From: Streptomyces sp. NBC_00670
Lineage (GTDB): Bacteria > Actinomycetota > Actinomycetes > Streptomycetales > Streptomycetaceae
Reading direction: 5' to 3'
Length of the DNA stretch: 64,000 nt
Assembly (NCBI RefSeq): GCF_036226765.1
Contig: NZ_CP109017.1
Location: 5,457,001 to 5,521,000, forward strand
Numbering within the stretch: the stretch's first letter is position 1; every line of letters begins with the position of its first letter. The translations under genes were made by a program, and so were the position numbers. A model generated the notes under the pieces. That model saw only the letters and a list, made by a program, of their open reading frames with translations, was not told the DNA's origin and did not search any database. Shown one piece after another: positions 54,579 through 63,799 of this stretch.

Positions 54579-56795
54579 GTGGAGAACGAGACCCACTACG
54601 CCGAGGCCGTCATCGACAACGGCTCCTTCGGCACCCGCACCATCCGCTTCGAGACCGGCCGCCTCGCCAAGCAGGCCGCCGGCTCCGCCGTGGCCTACCT
54701 GGACGACGACACCATGGTGCTGTCGGCCACCACCGCCTCGAAGAACCCCAAGGACCAGCTCGACTTCTTCCCCCTCACGGTGGACGTCGAGGAGCGGATG
54801 TACGCCGCCGGCAAGATCCCCGGCAGCTTCTTCCGCCGCGAGGGCCGGCCCTCCGAGGACGCGATCCTCACCTGCCGCCTCATCGACCGCCCGCTGCGCC
54901 CGTCCTTCAAGAAGGGCCTGCGCAACGAGATCCAGGTCGTCGAGACGATCATGGCGCTCAACCCCGACCACCTGTACGACGTCGTCGCGATCAACGCCGC
55001 GTCCGCGTCAACGCAGCTCGCCGGGCTGCCCTTCTCGGGCCCGATCGGCGGCACCCGTGTCGCGCTGATCAACAACCAGTGGGTGGCCTTCCCGACCCAC
55101 ACCGAGCTCGAGGACGCCGTCTTCGACATGGTGGTCGCCGGCCGCGTCCTGGAGGACGGCGACGTCGCGATCATGATGGTCGAGGCCGAGGCCACCGAGA
55201 AGACGATCCAGCTCGTCAAGGGCGGCGCCGAGGCGCCGACCGAGGAGGTCGTCGCCGCCGGCCTGGAGGCCGCGAAGCCTTTCATCAAGGTGCTCTGCAA
55301 GGCCCAGTCGGACCTCGCCGCCAAGGCCGCCAAGCCGACCGGCGAGTTCCCGATCTTCCTGGACTACCAGGACGACGTGCTCCAGGCGCTCACCGGCGCC
55401 GTCCGCCCCGAGCTCGCCCAGGCGCTCACCATCGCCGGCAAGCAGGAGCGCGAGGCCGAGCTGGACCGCGTCAAGGGTCTGGCCGCCGAGAAGCTGCTGC
55501 CCGAGTTCGAGGGCCGCGAGAAGGAGATCTCCGCCGCGTACCGCGCGCTGACCAAGTCCCTGGTCCGCGAGCGCGTCATCAAGGAGAAGAAGCGCATCGA
55601 CGGCCGCGGTGTCACTGACATCCGCACCCTGGCCGCCGAGGTCGAGGCCATCCCGCGCGTGCACGGCTCGGCGCTGTTCGAGCGTGGCGAGACCCAGATC
55701 CTGGGCGTCACCACCCTCAACATGCTCCGCATGGAGCAGCAGCTCGACACCCTCTCCCCGGTGACGCGCAAGCGCTACATGCACAACTACAACTTCCCGC
55801 CGTACTCCACCGGTGAGACCGGTCGCGTCGGTTCCCCCAAGCGCCGCGAGATCGGCCACGGCGCCCTCGCCGAGCGCGCCCTGGTGCCGGTGCTCCCGGC
55901 CCGCGAGGAGTTCCCCTACGCGATCCGTCAGGTCTCCGAGGCCCTCGGCTCCAACGGCTCGACGTCCATGGGCTCGGTCTGCGCCTCCACCATGTCGCTG
56001 CTCAACGCCGGTGTGCCCCTGAAGGCCCCGGTCGCCGGCATCGCCATGGGCCTCATCTCCCAGGAGGTCGAGGGCGAGACGCACTACGTGACGCTGACCG
56101 ACATCCTCGGCGCCGAGGACGCCTTCGGCGACATGGACTTCAAGGTCGCCGGCACCAAGGAGTTCGTCACCGCCCTCCAGCTCGACACCAAGCTGGACGG
56201 CATCCCGGCCTCCGTGCTGGCCGCGGCCCTCAAGCAGGCCCGCGACGCCCGCCTCCACATCCTCGACGTGATGATGGAGGCCATCGACCGGCCCGACGAG
56301 ATGTCCCCGAACGCCCCGCGGATCATCACCGTCAAGATCCCGGTCGACAAGATCGGTGAGGTCATCGGCCCCAAGGGCAAGATGATCAACCAGATCCAGG
56401 AGGACACCGGCGCCGAGATCACGATCGAGGACGACGGCACCATCTACATCGGTGCCGCCGACGGCCCCTCCGCCGAGGCCGCCCGCACCACGATCAACGG
56501 CATCGCCAATCCGACGATGCCCGAGGTCGGCGAGCGTTACCTGGGCACGGTCGTGAAGACGACGACCTTCGGTGCGTTCGTCTCCCTGCTGCCCGGCAAG
56601 GACGGTCTGCTGCACATCTCGCAGATCCGCAAGCTGGCCGGCGGCAAGCGCGTGGAGAACGTCGAGGACGTGCTCGGTGTGGGCCACAAGGTCCAGGTCG
56701 AGATCGCCGAGATCGACTCCCGCGGCAAGCTCTCCCTCATCCCCGTGATCGAGGGCGAAGGCGACGACGAGAAGAAGGACGACGGCGACAAGTGA
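54579..56795 (+). CDS. pnp: Polynucleotide phosphorylase
   Basis: A 738-residue 3'-5' phosphorolytic exoribonuclease and RNA-tailing enzyme. It has two RNase PH domains (the first starting TIRFETGRLAKQAAGSAVAY, the second with RTLAAEVEAIPRVHGSALFERGE-type sequence). A helical linker separates them; a KH domain (KIGEVIGPKGKMINQIQ) and a C-terminal S1 domain (GTVVKTTTFGAFVSLLPGKD) end the protein, with an acidic tail. GTG 54579 follows TAGGAG. The stop overlaps the start of the peptidase gene (GTGA). Confidence 0.97.
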   Translation: MENETHYAEAVIDNGSFGTRTIRFETGRLAKQAAGSAVAYLDDDTMVLSATTASKNPKDQLDFFPLTVDVEERMYAAGKIPGSFFRREGRPSEDAILTCRLIDRPLRPSFKKGLRNEIQVVETIMALNPDHLYDVVAINAASASTQLAGLPFSGPIGGTRVALINNQWVAFPTHTELEDAVFDMVVAGRVLEDGDVAIMMVEAEATEKTIQLVKGGAEAPTEEVVAAGLEAAKPFIKVLCKAQSDLAAKAAKPTGEFPIFLDYQDDVLQALTGAVRPELAQALTIAGKQEREAELDRVKGLAAEKLLPEFEGREKEISAAYRALTKSLVRERVIKEKKRIDGRGVTDIRTLAAEVEAIPRVHGSALFERGETQILGVTTLNMLRMEQQLDTLSPVTRKRYMHNYNFPPYSTGETGRVGSPKRREIGHGALAERALVPVLPAREEFPYAIRQVSEALGSNGSTSMGSVCASTMSLLNAGVPLKAPVAGIAMGLISQEVEGETHYVTLTDILGAEDAFGDMDFKVAGTKEFVTALQLDTKLDGIPASVLAAALKQARDARLHILDVMMEAIDRPDEMSPNAPRIITVKIPVDKIGEVIGPKGKMINQIQEDTGAEITIEDDGTIYIGAADGPSAEAARTTINGIANPTMPEVGERYLGTVVKTTTFGAFVSLLPGKDGLLHISQIRKLAGGKRVENVEDVLGVGHKVQVEIAEIDSRGKLSLIPVIEGEGDDEKKDDGDK

Positions 56796-58171
56796 CGTCC
56801 CGTGGCTCCAAGGCGACGGCCCGCACCTCCTCGGAGGCGCGGGCCGTCGCCCGTACCCAAACCCTCATCAAGGGCAGCAACGGCATCGGCACCGTCCGCA
56901 GGACCACCCTCCCGGGCGGCCTGCGCATCGTCACCGAGACGCTGCCCTCCGTACGCTCCGCCACCTTCGGCATCTGGGCCCACGTCGGCTCCCGCGACGA
57001 GACGCCCGCGCTGAACGGCGCCACCCACTACCTCGAGCACCTGCTCTTCAAGGGCACCGCCCGGCGCAGCGCCCTGGACATCTCCGCCGCGATCGACGCG
57101 GTCGGCGGCGAGATGAACGCGTTCACGGCCAAGGAGTACACGTGCTACTACGCACGCGTGCTCGACAGCGACCTCCCCCTCGCCATCGACGTCGTCTGCG
57201 ACATGCTCACCGGCTCCCTGATCCGCGAGGAGGACGTCGACGTCGAACGCGGCGCGATCCTCGAGGAGATCGCGATGACCGAGGACGACCCGGGCGACTG
57301 CGTGCACGACCTCTTCGCGCACACCATGTTCGGCGACAACGCCCTCGGCCGCCCCGTCCTCGGCACGGTCGACACCGTCAACGCGCTGACCGCCGACCGG
57401 ATACGCCGCTTCTACAAGAGGCACTACGACCCCACGCACCTCGTCGTCGCCTGCGCCGGCAACGTCGACCACGCCAAGGTCGTACGCCAGGTCCGCGCCG
57501 CCTTCGAACGCGTGGACGCCCTCAGCCGCCCCGACGCCGTCCCGGTGGAGCCCCGCTCCGGCCGGCGCACCCTGCGGGCCGGCGGTCGCGTGGACCTGCT
57601 CGGCCGCAAGACCGAACAGGCGCACGTCGTGCTCGGCATGCCGGGCCTGTCCCGCACCGACGACCGCCGCTGGGCACTGGGCGTGCTCAACACCGCCCTC
57701 GGCGGCGGCATGTCCTCCCGCCTCTTCCAGGAGGTCCGTGAGAAGCGCGGCCTGGCCTACAGCGTGTACTCGTACACCTCGGGCTTCGCCGACTGCGGTC
57801 TGTTCGGCGTGTACGCCGGCTGCCGGCCCAGTCAGGTGCACGACGTGCTCAAGATCTGCCGCGACGAGCTCGACCACGTCGCCGAGCACGGGCTGTCCGA
57901 CGAGGAGGTCGACCGCGCCATCGGCCAGCTCCGGGGCTCCACGGTGCTCGGCCTGGAGGACACCGGCGCGCTGATGAACCGTATCGGCAAGAGCGAACTG
58001 TGCTGGGGCGACCAGATGTCCGTCGACGACATGCTGGCCCGGATCACCGAGGTCACCCCGGACGACGTCCGCGCGGTCGCCCGCGAGATCCTGGGACGGC
58101 GTCCCTCGCTGTCGGTCATAGGACCGCTCAAGGACAGGCAGGCCGCCCGGCTGCACGAGGCGGTCGCGTAA
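56792..58171 (+). CDS. M16 family zinc peptidase
   Basis: A 459-residue insulinase/processing-peptidase-type protein. The inverted zinc motif HYLEH is at residues 79-83 (NGATHYLEHLLFKGTARRS), with the downstream Glu ligand in ERGAILEEIAMTEDDP. The C-terminal inactive-like M16 half has GLAYSVYSYTSGFADCGLF. It is translationally coupled to pnp. A pnp-M16 peptidase-dapB order is common in actinobacteria. The natural substrate is unknown. Confidence 0.94.
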   Translation: MTSRGSKATARTSSEARAVARTQTLIKGSNGIGTVRRTTLPGGLRIVTETLPSVRSATFGIWAHVGSRDETPALNGATHYLEHLLFKGTARRSALDISAAIDAVGGEMNAFTAKEYTCYYARVLDSDLPLAIDVVCDMLTGSLIREEDVDVERGAILEEIAMTEDDPGDCVHDLFAHTMFGDNALGRPVLGTVDTVNALTADRIRRFYKRHYDPTHLVVACAGNVDHAKVVRQVRAAFERVDALSRPDAVPVEPRSGRRTLRAGGRVDLLGRKTEQAHVVLGMPGLSRTDDRRWALGVLNTALGGGMSSRLFQEVREKRGLAYSVYSYTSGFADCGLFGVYAGCRPSQVHDVLKICRDELDHVAEHGLSDEEVDRAIGQLRGSTVLGLEDTGALMNRIGKSELCWGDQMSVDDMLARITEVTPDDVRAVAREILGRRPSLSVIGPLKDRQAARLHEAVA

Positions 58172-58235
58172 CGCCTTTCCGGCAAGCCGGCAGTCGTACG
58201 TCGACACATCGGTACATCGATAAGGAAGCCAGAAG

Positions 58236-58988
58236 ATGAGCAAGCTGCGCGTGGCGGTCCTCGGTGCCAAGGGCCGGATCGGCGCCGAGGCCGTACGGGC
58301 CGTCGAGGCCGCCGAGGATCTCGAACTGGTGGCCGCCCTCGGCCGCGGGGACGAGCTGGAGGCGCTCACCGGGGCCGGCGCCCAGGTGGCGGTCGAGCTG
58401 ACCACCCCCGACTCGGTCATGGACAACCTCGACTTCTGCGTACGCCACGGCATCCACGCGGTGGTCGGCACCACGGGCTGGACCGAGGACCGCCTCGCGC
58501 GGCTGACGGGATGGCTGGACGGCTCCCCGGAGACCGGCGTGCTCATCGCGCCGAACTTCTCCATCGGGGCCGTCCTCACCATGAGGTTCGCACAGCTCGC
58601 GGCGCCCTACTTCGAGTCCGTCGAGGTCGTCGAACTGCACCACCCGAAGAAGGTCGACGCCCCCAGCGGTACGGCCACCCGCACCGCGCAGCTCATCGCC
58701 GCGGCACGCGCCAAGGCGGGCAGCGCCCCGGCGCCTGACGCCACGACGACGGCCCTGGACGGTGCGCGCGGCGCGGACGTCGACGGGGTGCCCGTGCACG
58801 CCGTACGGCTGCGCGGACTGCTCGCCCACCAGGAGGTGCTGCTCGGCGCCGAGGGGGAGACCCTCACCATCCGCCACGACTCGCTGCACCACAGCAGCTT
58901 CATGCCCGGCATCCTGCTGGGCGTCCGCCGGGTGGTGACCGCCCCGGGCCTCACCTTCGGCCTGGAGCACTTCCTGGACCTGGACTGA
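58236..58988 (+). CDS. dapB: 4-hydroxy-tetrahydrodipicolinate reductase
   Basis: A 250-residue NAD(P)H enzyme of the diaminopimelate/lysine pathway, acting after DapA. The cofactor motif VAVLGAKGRIGAEAVRAVE opens the protein. The active-site block VELHHPKKVDAPSGTATRTA (catalytic His/Lys) and the end segment SFMPGILLGVRRV match the family. ATG 58236 follows AAGGAAG. dapA, the preceding pathway step, lies 1.9 kb downstream. Confidence 0.97.
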   Translation: MSKLRVAVLGAKGRIGAEAVRAVEAAEDLELVAALGRGDELEALTGAGAQVAVELTTPDSVMDNLDFCVRHGIHAVVGTTGWTEDRLARLTGWLDGSPETGVLIAPNFSIGAVLTMRFAQLAAPYFESVEVVELHHPKKVDAPSGTATRTAQLIAAARAKAGSAPAPDATTTALDGARGADVDGVPVHAVRLRGLLAHQEVLLGAEGETLTIRHDSLHHSSFMPGILLGVRRVVTAPGLTFGLEHFLDLD

Positions 58989-59074
58989 CCCGGCGACCCA
59001 CCCGAGAAACCTCCGAGAGACCCTTAGACCCCCCCAGAAACCTCGCGGAACACCCGAGAAAAGCAGCCTGCCTC

Positions 59075-59575
59075 ATGCGTGCGAAGATCACCTATTTCGT
59101 CACGGCCGCCGTCCTGGTCGTCTACTTCGTCCTGGTCGGCAGCCGCGGGGTGCTGCTGATCGAGAACGGCACCGCCATCACCGTCACCTTCGGCGTCGCC
59201 GTACTGGTCCTGCCGGTGATCGGGCTGTGGTTCCTGTGGAAGAACACCCAGTTCGTGCGCCGGGCCAACCGGCTCGCCGCCGAGCTCGACGCGGAGGGGG
59301 GCCTCCCGGTCGACGAGCTCAAGCGCACGCCCAGCGGGCGCATCGACCGCGACTCGGCCGACGAGGTCTTCGCCCGGCGCCGGGCCGAGACCGAAGAGGC
59401 CCCGGACGACTGGCGCAGCTGGTTCCGCCTCGCCGTCGCCTACCACGACGCCCGCGACGTCCCGCGCGCCCGCAAGGCGATGCAACGCGCGATCAGCCTG
59501 CACGCCACGAACGGAACGGACGGCAGGGACGGCACGAACAGCGCGGGCAGTACCGAGGACGCTGTCGGGGCGTAG
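59075..59575 (+). CDS. Membrane protein with tetratricopeptide-like tail
   Basis: A 166-residue protein with two N-terminal transmembrane helices (ITYFVTAAVLVVYFVLVG, VTFGVAVLVLPVIGLWFLW). A soluble, charged C-terminal part contains one TPR-like helix pair (DDWRSWFRLAVAYHDARDVP then RARKAMQRAISLH). It is conserved next to dapB in streptomycetes by recollection. A scaffolding role at the membrane is likely; no enzyme motif is seen. Confidence 0.82.
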   Translation: MRAKITYFVTAAVLVVYFVLVGSRGVLLIENGTAITVTFGVAVLVLPVIGLWFLWKNTQFVRRANRLAAELDAEGGLPVDELKRTPSGRIDRDSADEVFARRRAETEEAPDDWRSWFRLAVAYHDARDVPRARKAMQRAISLHATNGTDGRDGTNSAGSTEDAVGA

Positions 59576-59622
59576 CCGGGGCATCGCCCGCCCAGCCGGG
59601 GCGCGCCCTGCTCGGCCGGGCG

Positions 59623-60183
59623 TCATCCGCCCAGCCGGTGCTCCTCGGCCCACGCCTCGACCGTGTCCGCCGCCCGGTCGAAGGCGTCCGGACGCGCCAG
59701 GAAGTCCGCGTCGTGCGTGGTCAGCAGCGGCACCGGCCCGTCCGTCGTACGGCCCCTGCGGACCAGCGTCAGCGCCTGGCCCTGAACCGTGCGCGGCAGA
59801 CCGAGCCAGCGCACCGGCTGCTGGGCCGTGCGCACCGCGATCACCTGCTCCCACGGCACGGTGGTGGTGCGGAAGAAGCCCACCCGGCGCAGCCCGCGCC
59901 CGCTCACCCAGACGCCGATGCGCAGCAGCCGCAGCGCGCCCAGGATGACCACAAGGGCGGCACCGAGGCAGCCCACGGCGGTGGACAGCGTGCCGGTGAA
60001 CGCGATGATGACCGCGGCGAAGAGGACGTACGAGGCGAGCAGCAGCAACAGTGCCGCGGCGGCGACCCGCCAGGGACCGGGCCGGTACGGACGGCGCCAG
60101 TGGTCGCGGTCCTCGTAGGGCAGAGCACGGTCGTCCGCCGCCTCGTCGAACACCCGATCGGCCGTCAGGAAGGGCAGGGGCAC
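59623..60183 (-). CDS. Membrane protein with bacterial PH-like domain
   Basis: A 186-residue protein. Two adjacent transmembrane helices (VAAAALLLLLASYVLFAAVI, STAVGCLGAALVVILGALRLL) are followed by a small beta domain (VWVSGRGLRRVGFFRTTTVP then WEQVIAVRTAQQP) of the bPH type found in actinobacterial membrane proteins. The C-terminal helix (FDRAADTVEAWAEEH) is soluble. Function unknown. It converges on the TPR-like gene. Confidence 0.8.
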   Translation of the reverse strand: MPLPFLTADRVFDEAADDRALPYEDRDHWRRPYRPGPWRVAAAALLLLLASYVLFAAVIIAFTGTLSTAVGCLGAALVVILGALRLLRIGVWVSGRGLRRVGFFRTTTVPWEQVIAVRTAQQPVRWLGLPRTVQGQALTLVRRGRTTDGPVPLLTTHDADFLARPDAFDRAADTVEAWAEEHRLGG

Positions 60184-60301
60184 GTCTGTTCCTCACTCGG
60201 TCCACGCACGGAGATGCGGTGAGGCTACCGAGCGGTGCCGCCGGTCACCACCCCAGGGCGGCCGGTGGAGTGCCCCGCGGACTGCCGGAGCGCGCCGGGA
60301 C

Positions 60302-60541
60302 TCAGCGGCCGTCGGAGGCCACGGGCTGCTGCGTCTTCGTGGTGGCGTGGTCCAGGGAGAGCGCGGGCATGCCGATGAGCAGGGCGCCGACGAGCGCGGC
60401 GACGATGGTGAGCCCCATCAGCCAGCGCCCGGCTATCTGCCCGGCGGAGGCCCGCCGCCGGGGCGGGGGAGTGACATTGCTGCGGAACCTGTCGGCTTCG
60501 GCGACGAAGGCGAACGGGACGGGCTCACGCCGGCGGAACAT
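60302..60541 (-). CDS. Small single-pass membrane protein
   Basis: A 79-residue protein from ATG 60541. A basic N-terminal half (MFRRREPVPF, TPPPRRRASAGQIAGRW) is followed by one transmembrane helix (LMGLTIVAALVGALLIGMPA) and a short polar tail, so the C-terminus is probably outside. AAAGGA lies about 12 bases before the ATG. The function is unknown. A longer upstream reading frame exists but lacks a ribosome-binding site. Confidence 0.6.
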   Translation of the reverse strand: MFRRREPVPFAFVAEADRFRSNVTPPPRRRASAGQIAGRWLMGLTIVAALVGALLIGMPALSLDHATTKTQQPVASDGR

Positions 60542-60808
60542 GGGAGGCGCCGATCCTTTCGAGGACGTGGGAACGAGGGGCGGGGTGAGAGCGATCGAAC
60601 GAATCACTCTCACCGACACAGACGAACGAGTGCCTCGATTGGTGCCCGCAATCACCGTTTTCGCGGAAGTTCACGGACGTTCGCAGGACTCGCCGGGTCT
60701 GGAGGATTCGCCGGGCTTCGTCCACACCAGGAACGTACGTACGGTCAGCCTCCGGAAGTGTCCGGATTGCGGCAATTCGCGAGGTTCACTTAGCCTGAAC
60801 AAACGGGC

Positions 60809-60844
60809 CCGGCACTGCTTGAACCCCCGAGCAGGCAGTGCCGG
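60809..60844 (+). promoter_or_regulatory. Hairpin in the dapA upstream region
   Basis: 10-bp stem CCGGCACTGC / GCAGTGCCGG with a 16-base loop, 75 bases before the dapA start. The interval 60542-60918 contains no gene; in many actinobacteria thyX would be found here. Confidence 0.5.
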
Positions 60845-60918
60845 ACCCCACCTCTGTCCCGGCTTGTCGCCTCCCCCGAGGGCAGACCACGCCCTGAGCA
60901 ACGAGTAGCGTGTTACCC

Positions 60919-61818
60919 ATGGCTCCGACCTCGACTCCGCAGACCCCCTTCGGGCGGGTCCTCACCGCCATGGTCACGCCCTTCACGGCGGACGGCGCAC
61001 TCGACCTCGACGGCGCGCAGCGACTCGCCACCCACCTGGTGGACGCAGGCAACGACGGCCTGGTCGTCAACGGCACCACCGGCGAGTCGCCGACCACGAG
61101 CGACGCGGAGAAAAGGGATCTCGTACGGGCCGTGGCGGAGGCCGTCGGAGACCGCGCCCACGTCGTGGCCGGAGTCGGCACCAACGACACCCACCACAGC
61201 ATCGAGCTGGCCCGCGCCGCCGAGCAGGCCGGCGCGCACGGCCTGCTCACCGTGACGCCGTACTACAACAAGCCCCCTCAGGAGGGTTTGTACCGGCACT
61301 TCGCGGCCATCGCGGACGCCACCGGCCTGCCGGTCATGCTGTACGACATCCCCGGCCGCAGCGGCGTCCCGATCAGCACCGAGACGATCGTCCGCCTGGC
61401 CGAGCACCCCAGGATCGTCGCCAACAAGGACGCCAAGGGCGACCTCGGCCGGGCCGGCTGGGCCATCGCCCGCTCCGGACTCGCCTGGTACTCCGGCGAC
61501 GACATGCTCAACCTCCCCCTGCTCTCCGTCGGCGCGGTCGGCTTCGTCTCGGTCGTCGGCCATGTCGTCACCCCGGAGCTGCGTACCCTCGTCGAGGCGT
61601 ACACCGCCGGTGACGTCCAGAAGGCGCTCGAGATCCACCAGAAGCTGCTTCCGGTCTTCACCGGCATGTTCCGCACCCAGGGAGTGATGACCACCAAGGC
61701 CGCGCTCGCCCTCCAGGGCCTGCCCGCGGGGCCGCTGCGCGCGCCCATGGTGGAACTCACCCCCGAGGAGACCGCCCAGCTCAAGATCGATCTTGCTGCC
61801 GGCGGGGTACAGCTCTGA
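60919..61818 (+). CDS. dapA: 4-hydroxy-tetrahydrodipicolinate synthase
   Basis: A 299-residue TIM-barrel aldolase that condenses pyruvate with aspartate semialdehyde, the first committed step to diaminopimelate and lysine. The Schiff-base Lys170 is in IVANKDAKGD, and the catalytic Tyr142 in VMLYDIPGRSG. The substrate motif GTTGESPT is at residues 52-59. ATG 60919 is chosen by family N-terminus (MAPTSTPQTPFG); GTG 60910 is possible. It precedes rnj after a 142-base gap with a perfect inverted repeat. Confidence 0.96.
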   Translation: MAPTSTPQTPFGRVLTAMVTPFTADGALDLDGAQRLATHLVDAGNDGLVVNGTTGESPTTSDAEKRDLVRAVAEAVGDRAHVVAGVGTNDTHHSIELARAAEQAGAHGLLTVTPYYNKPPQEGLYRHFAAIADATGLPVMLYDIPGRSGVPISTETIVRLAEHPRIVANKDAKGDLGRAGWAIARSGLAWYSGDDMLNLPLLSVGAVGFVSVVGHVVTPELRTLVEAYTAGDVQKALEIHQKLLPVFTGMFRTQGVMTTKAALALQGLPAGPLRAPMVELTPEETAQLKIDLAAGGVQL

Positions 61819-61908
61819 CAACGGACTTCACAACTGAAGAGGCAGGACGCCCCGGAACCGGTGCGTGCCTGCGAACCCACACCACGACAACTGCTTTTGC
61901 ACGAACGT

Positions 61909-61946
61909 CATGCGCGCCACGTGCCCCCAGGTACGTGGCGCGCATG
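61909..61946 (+). promoter_or_regulatory. Perfect inverted repeat directly before the rnj ribosome-binding site
   Basis: The arms CATGCGCGCCACGT (61909-61922) and ACGTGGCGCGCATG (61933-61946) pair over 14 bp around a 10-base loop. The right arm ends two bases before the GAGGAG that serves the TTG start at 61961. It may be the dapA terminator, an RNase III/RNase J cleavage site, or a translational control hairpin. Confidence 0.65.
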
Positions 61947-61960
61947 GTGAGGAGAGTCTT

Positions 61961-63646
61961 TTGAGTCATCCGCACCCTGAACTCGGCCCGCCGTCGCCCC
62001 TTCCCGAGGGCGGCCTGCGGGTCACCCCGCTCGGCGGCCTCGGCGAAATTGGCCGGAACATGACCGTGTTCGAATACGGCGGCCGCCTGTTGATCGTCGA
62101 CTGCGGAGTGCTCTTCCCCGAGGAGGAGCAGCCCGGAATCGACCTGATCCTGCCGGACTTCACGTCCATCCGTAACCGCCTCGACGACATCGAGGGCATC
62201 GTCCTCACCCATGGTCACGAGGACCACATCGGCGGCGTGCCCTTCCTGCTGCGCGAGAAGCCGGACATCCCGCTGATCGGTTCCAAGCTGACCCTCGCCC
62301 TGATCGAGGCCAAGCTCCAGGAGCACCGCATCCGGCCCTACACCCTCGAGGTGGCCGAGGGACACCGGGAGCGCGTCGGCCCGTTCGACTGCGAGTTCGT
62401 CGCCGTCAACCACTCCATCCCGGACGCCCTCGCGGTCGCCATCCGCACCCCGGCCGGCATGGTGGTCCACACCGGCGACTTCAAGATGGACCAGCTCCCG
62501 CTGGACAACCGCCTCACGGACCTGCACGCGTTCGCGCGGCTCAGCGAGGAGGGCATCGACCTGCTCCTCGCCGACTCCACCAACGCCGAGGTCCCCGGGT
62601 TCACCCCGCACGAGCGCGACATCTCCAGCGTCCTGCGCCAGGTCTTCGCCGGTGCGCGCAAGCGGATCATCGTGGCGAGCTTCGCCAGCCACGTCCACCG
62701 CATCCAGCAGATCCTGGACGCCGCCCACGAGTACGGGCGCCGGGTGGCCTTCGTCGGCCGCTCCATGGTCCGCAACATGGGCATCGCCCGGGACCTCGGC
62801 TACCTAAAGGTGCCGGCCGGTCTCGTCGTCGACGTGAAGACCCTCGACGACCTCCCGGACCACGAGGTCGTACTGGTCTGTACGGGCTCCCAGGGCGAGC
62901 CGATGGCGGCACTGTCGCGCATGGCCAACCGGGACCACCAGATCCGGATCGTCCAGGGCGACACGGTGATCCTGGCCTCGTCCCTCATCCCGGGCAACGA
63001 AAACGCGGTGTACCGCGTGATCAACGGCCTGACCCGGTGGGGTGCCAATGTCGTCCACAAGGGCAACGCCAAGGTCCACGTGTCAGGACACGCCTCGGCC
63101 GGCGAGCTGCTGTACTTCTACAACATCTGCCGGCCCAGGAACCTGATGCCGGTCCACGGCGAATGGCGTCACCTGCGGGCCAACGCCGAGCTGGGCGCGC
63201 TGACCGGTGTCCCGCACGACCGCATCGTCATCGCCGAGGACGGCGTCGTCGTCGACCTCGTCGGCGGCAAGGCGAAGATCTCCGGCAAGGTCCAGGCCGG
63301 GTACGTCTACGTGGACGGGCTCTCCGTCGGCGACGTCGGCGAACCCGCGCTCAAGGACCGCAGGATCCTCGGCGACGAGGGCATCATCTCCGTCTTCGTG
63401 GTGATGGACTCGTCCACCGGCAAGATCACCGGTGGTCCGCACGTCCAGGCCCGCGGCTCCGGCATCGAGGACTCCGCGTTCGCCGCCGTCCTGCCGAAGA
63501 TCACGGAGACGCTCGAACGATCGGCCCAGGACGGCGTCGTGGAACCGCACCAGTTGCAGCAGCTCATCCGCCGCACACTGGGGAAGTGGGTCTCCGACAC
63601 CTACCGGCGCCGGCCGATGATCCTGCCGGTCGTCGTGGAGGTCTGA
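61961..63646 (+). CDS. rnj: Ribonuclease J
   Basis: A 561-residue metallo-beta-lactamase/beta-CASP ribonuclease (endonuclease and 5'-3' exonuclease) for mRNA turnover and rRNA maturation. The zinc motif HGHEDH is at residues 84-89; other blocks are VNHSIPDALAVAIRT, HTGDFKMDQ, SGHASAGELL and MPVHGEWRHL. The start is TTG 61961: GAGGAG lies 7 bases upstream and the family N-terminus begins there. Its mRNA begins with a strong hairpin. The next transcription unit is an rRNA operon. Confidence 0.96.
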   Translation: MSHPHPELGPPSPLPEGGLRVTPLGGLGEIGRNMTVFEYGGRLLIVDCGVLFPEEEQPGIDLILPDFTSIRNRLDDIEGIVLTHGHEDHIGGVPFLLREKPDIPLIGSKLTLALIEAKLQEHRIRPYTLEVAEGHRERVGPFDCEFVAVNHSIPDALAVAIRTPAGMVVHTGDFKMDQLPLDNRLTDLHAFARLSEEGIDLLLADSTNAEVPGFTPHERDISSVLRQVFAGARKRIIVASFASHVHRIQQILDAAHEYGRRVAFVGRSMVRNMGIARDLGYLKVPAGLVVDVKTLDDLPDHEVVLVCTGSQGEPMAALSRMANRDHQIRIVQGDTVILASSLIPGNENAVYRVINGLTRWGANVVHKGNAKVHVSGHASAGELLYFYNICRPRNLMPVHGEWRHLRANAELGALTGVPHDRIVIAEDGVVVDLVGGKAKISGKVQAGYVYVDGLSVGDVGEPALKDRRILGDEGIISVFVVMDSSTGKITGGPHVQARGSGIEDSAFAAVLPKITETLERSAQDGVVEPHQLQQLIRRTLGKWVSDTYRRRPMILPVVVEV

Positions 63647-63669
63647 CGCCACGTCATACGGCTGAACTC

Positions 63670-63709
63670 GGAGCGGGCGGCCTCGATTTGCATCGAGGCC
63701 GCCCGCTCC
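63670..63709 (+). terminator. Strong terminator after rnj
   Basis: Perfect 17-bp stem GGAGCGGGCGGCCTCGA / TCGAGGCCGCCCGCTCC with a 6-base loop, followed by a T-containing tail (AGTAGGTTT). It insulates rnj from the rRNA operon. Confidence 0.9.
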
Positions 63710-63799
63710 AGTAGGTTTGCGGCTCCGCCACAGGGGGAACCCGGCACACTCGGTGTGCTGGAGGAAGCCTCCAGGGGGCGGAAAAACCGACTCAGAACC

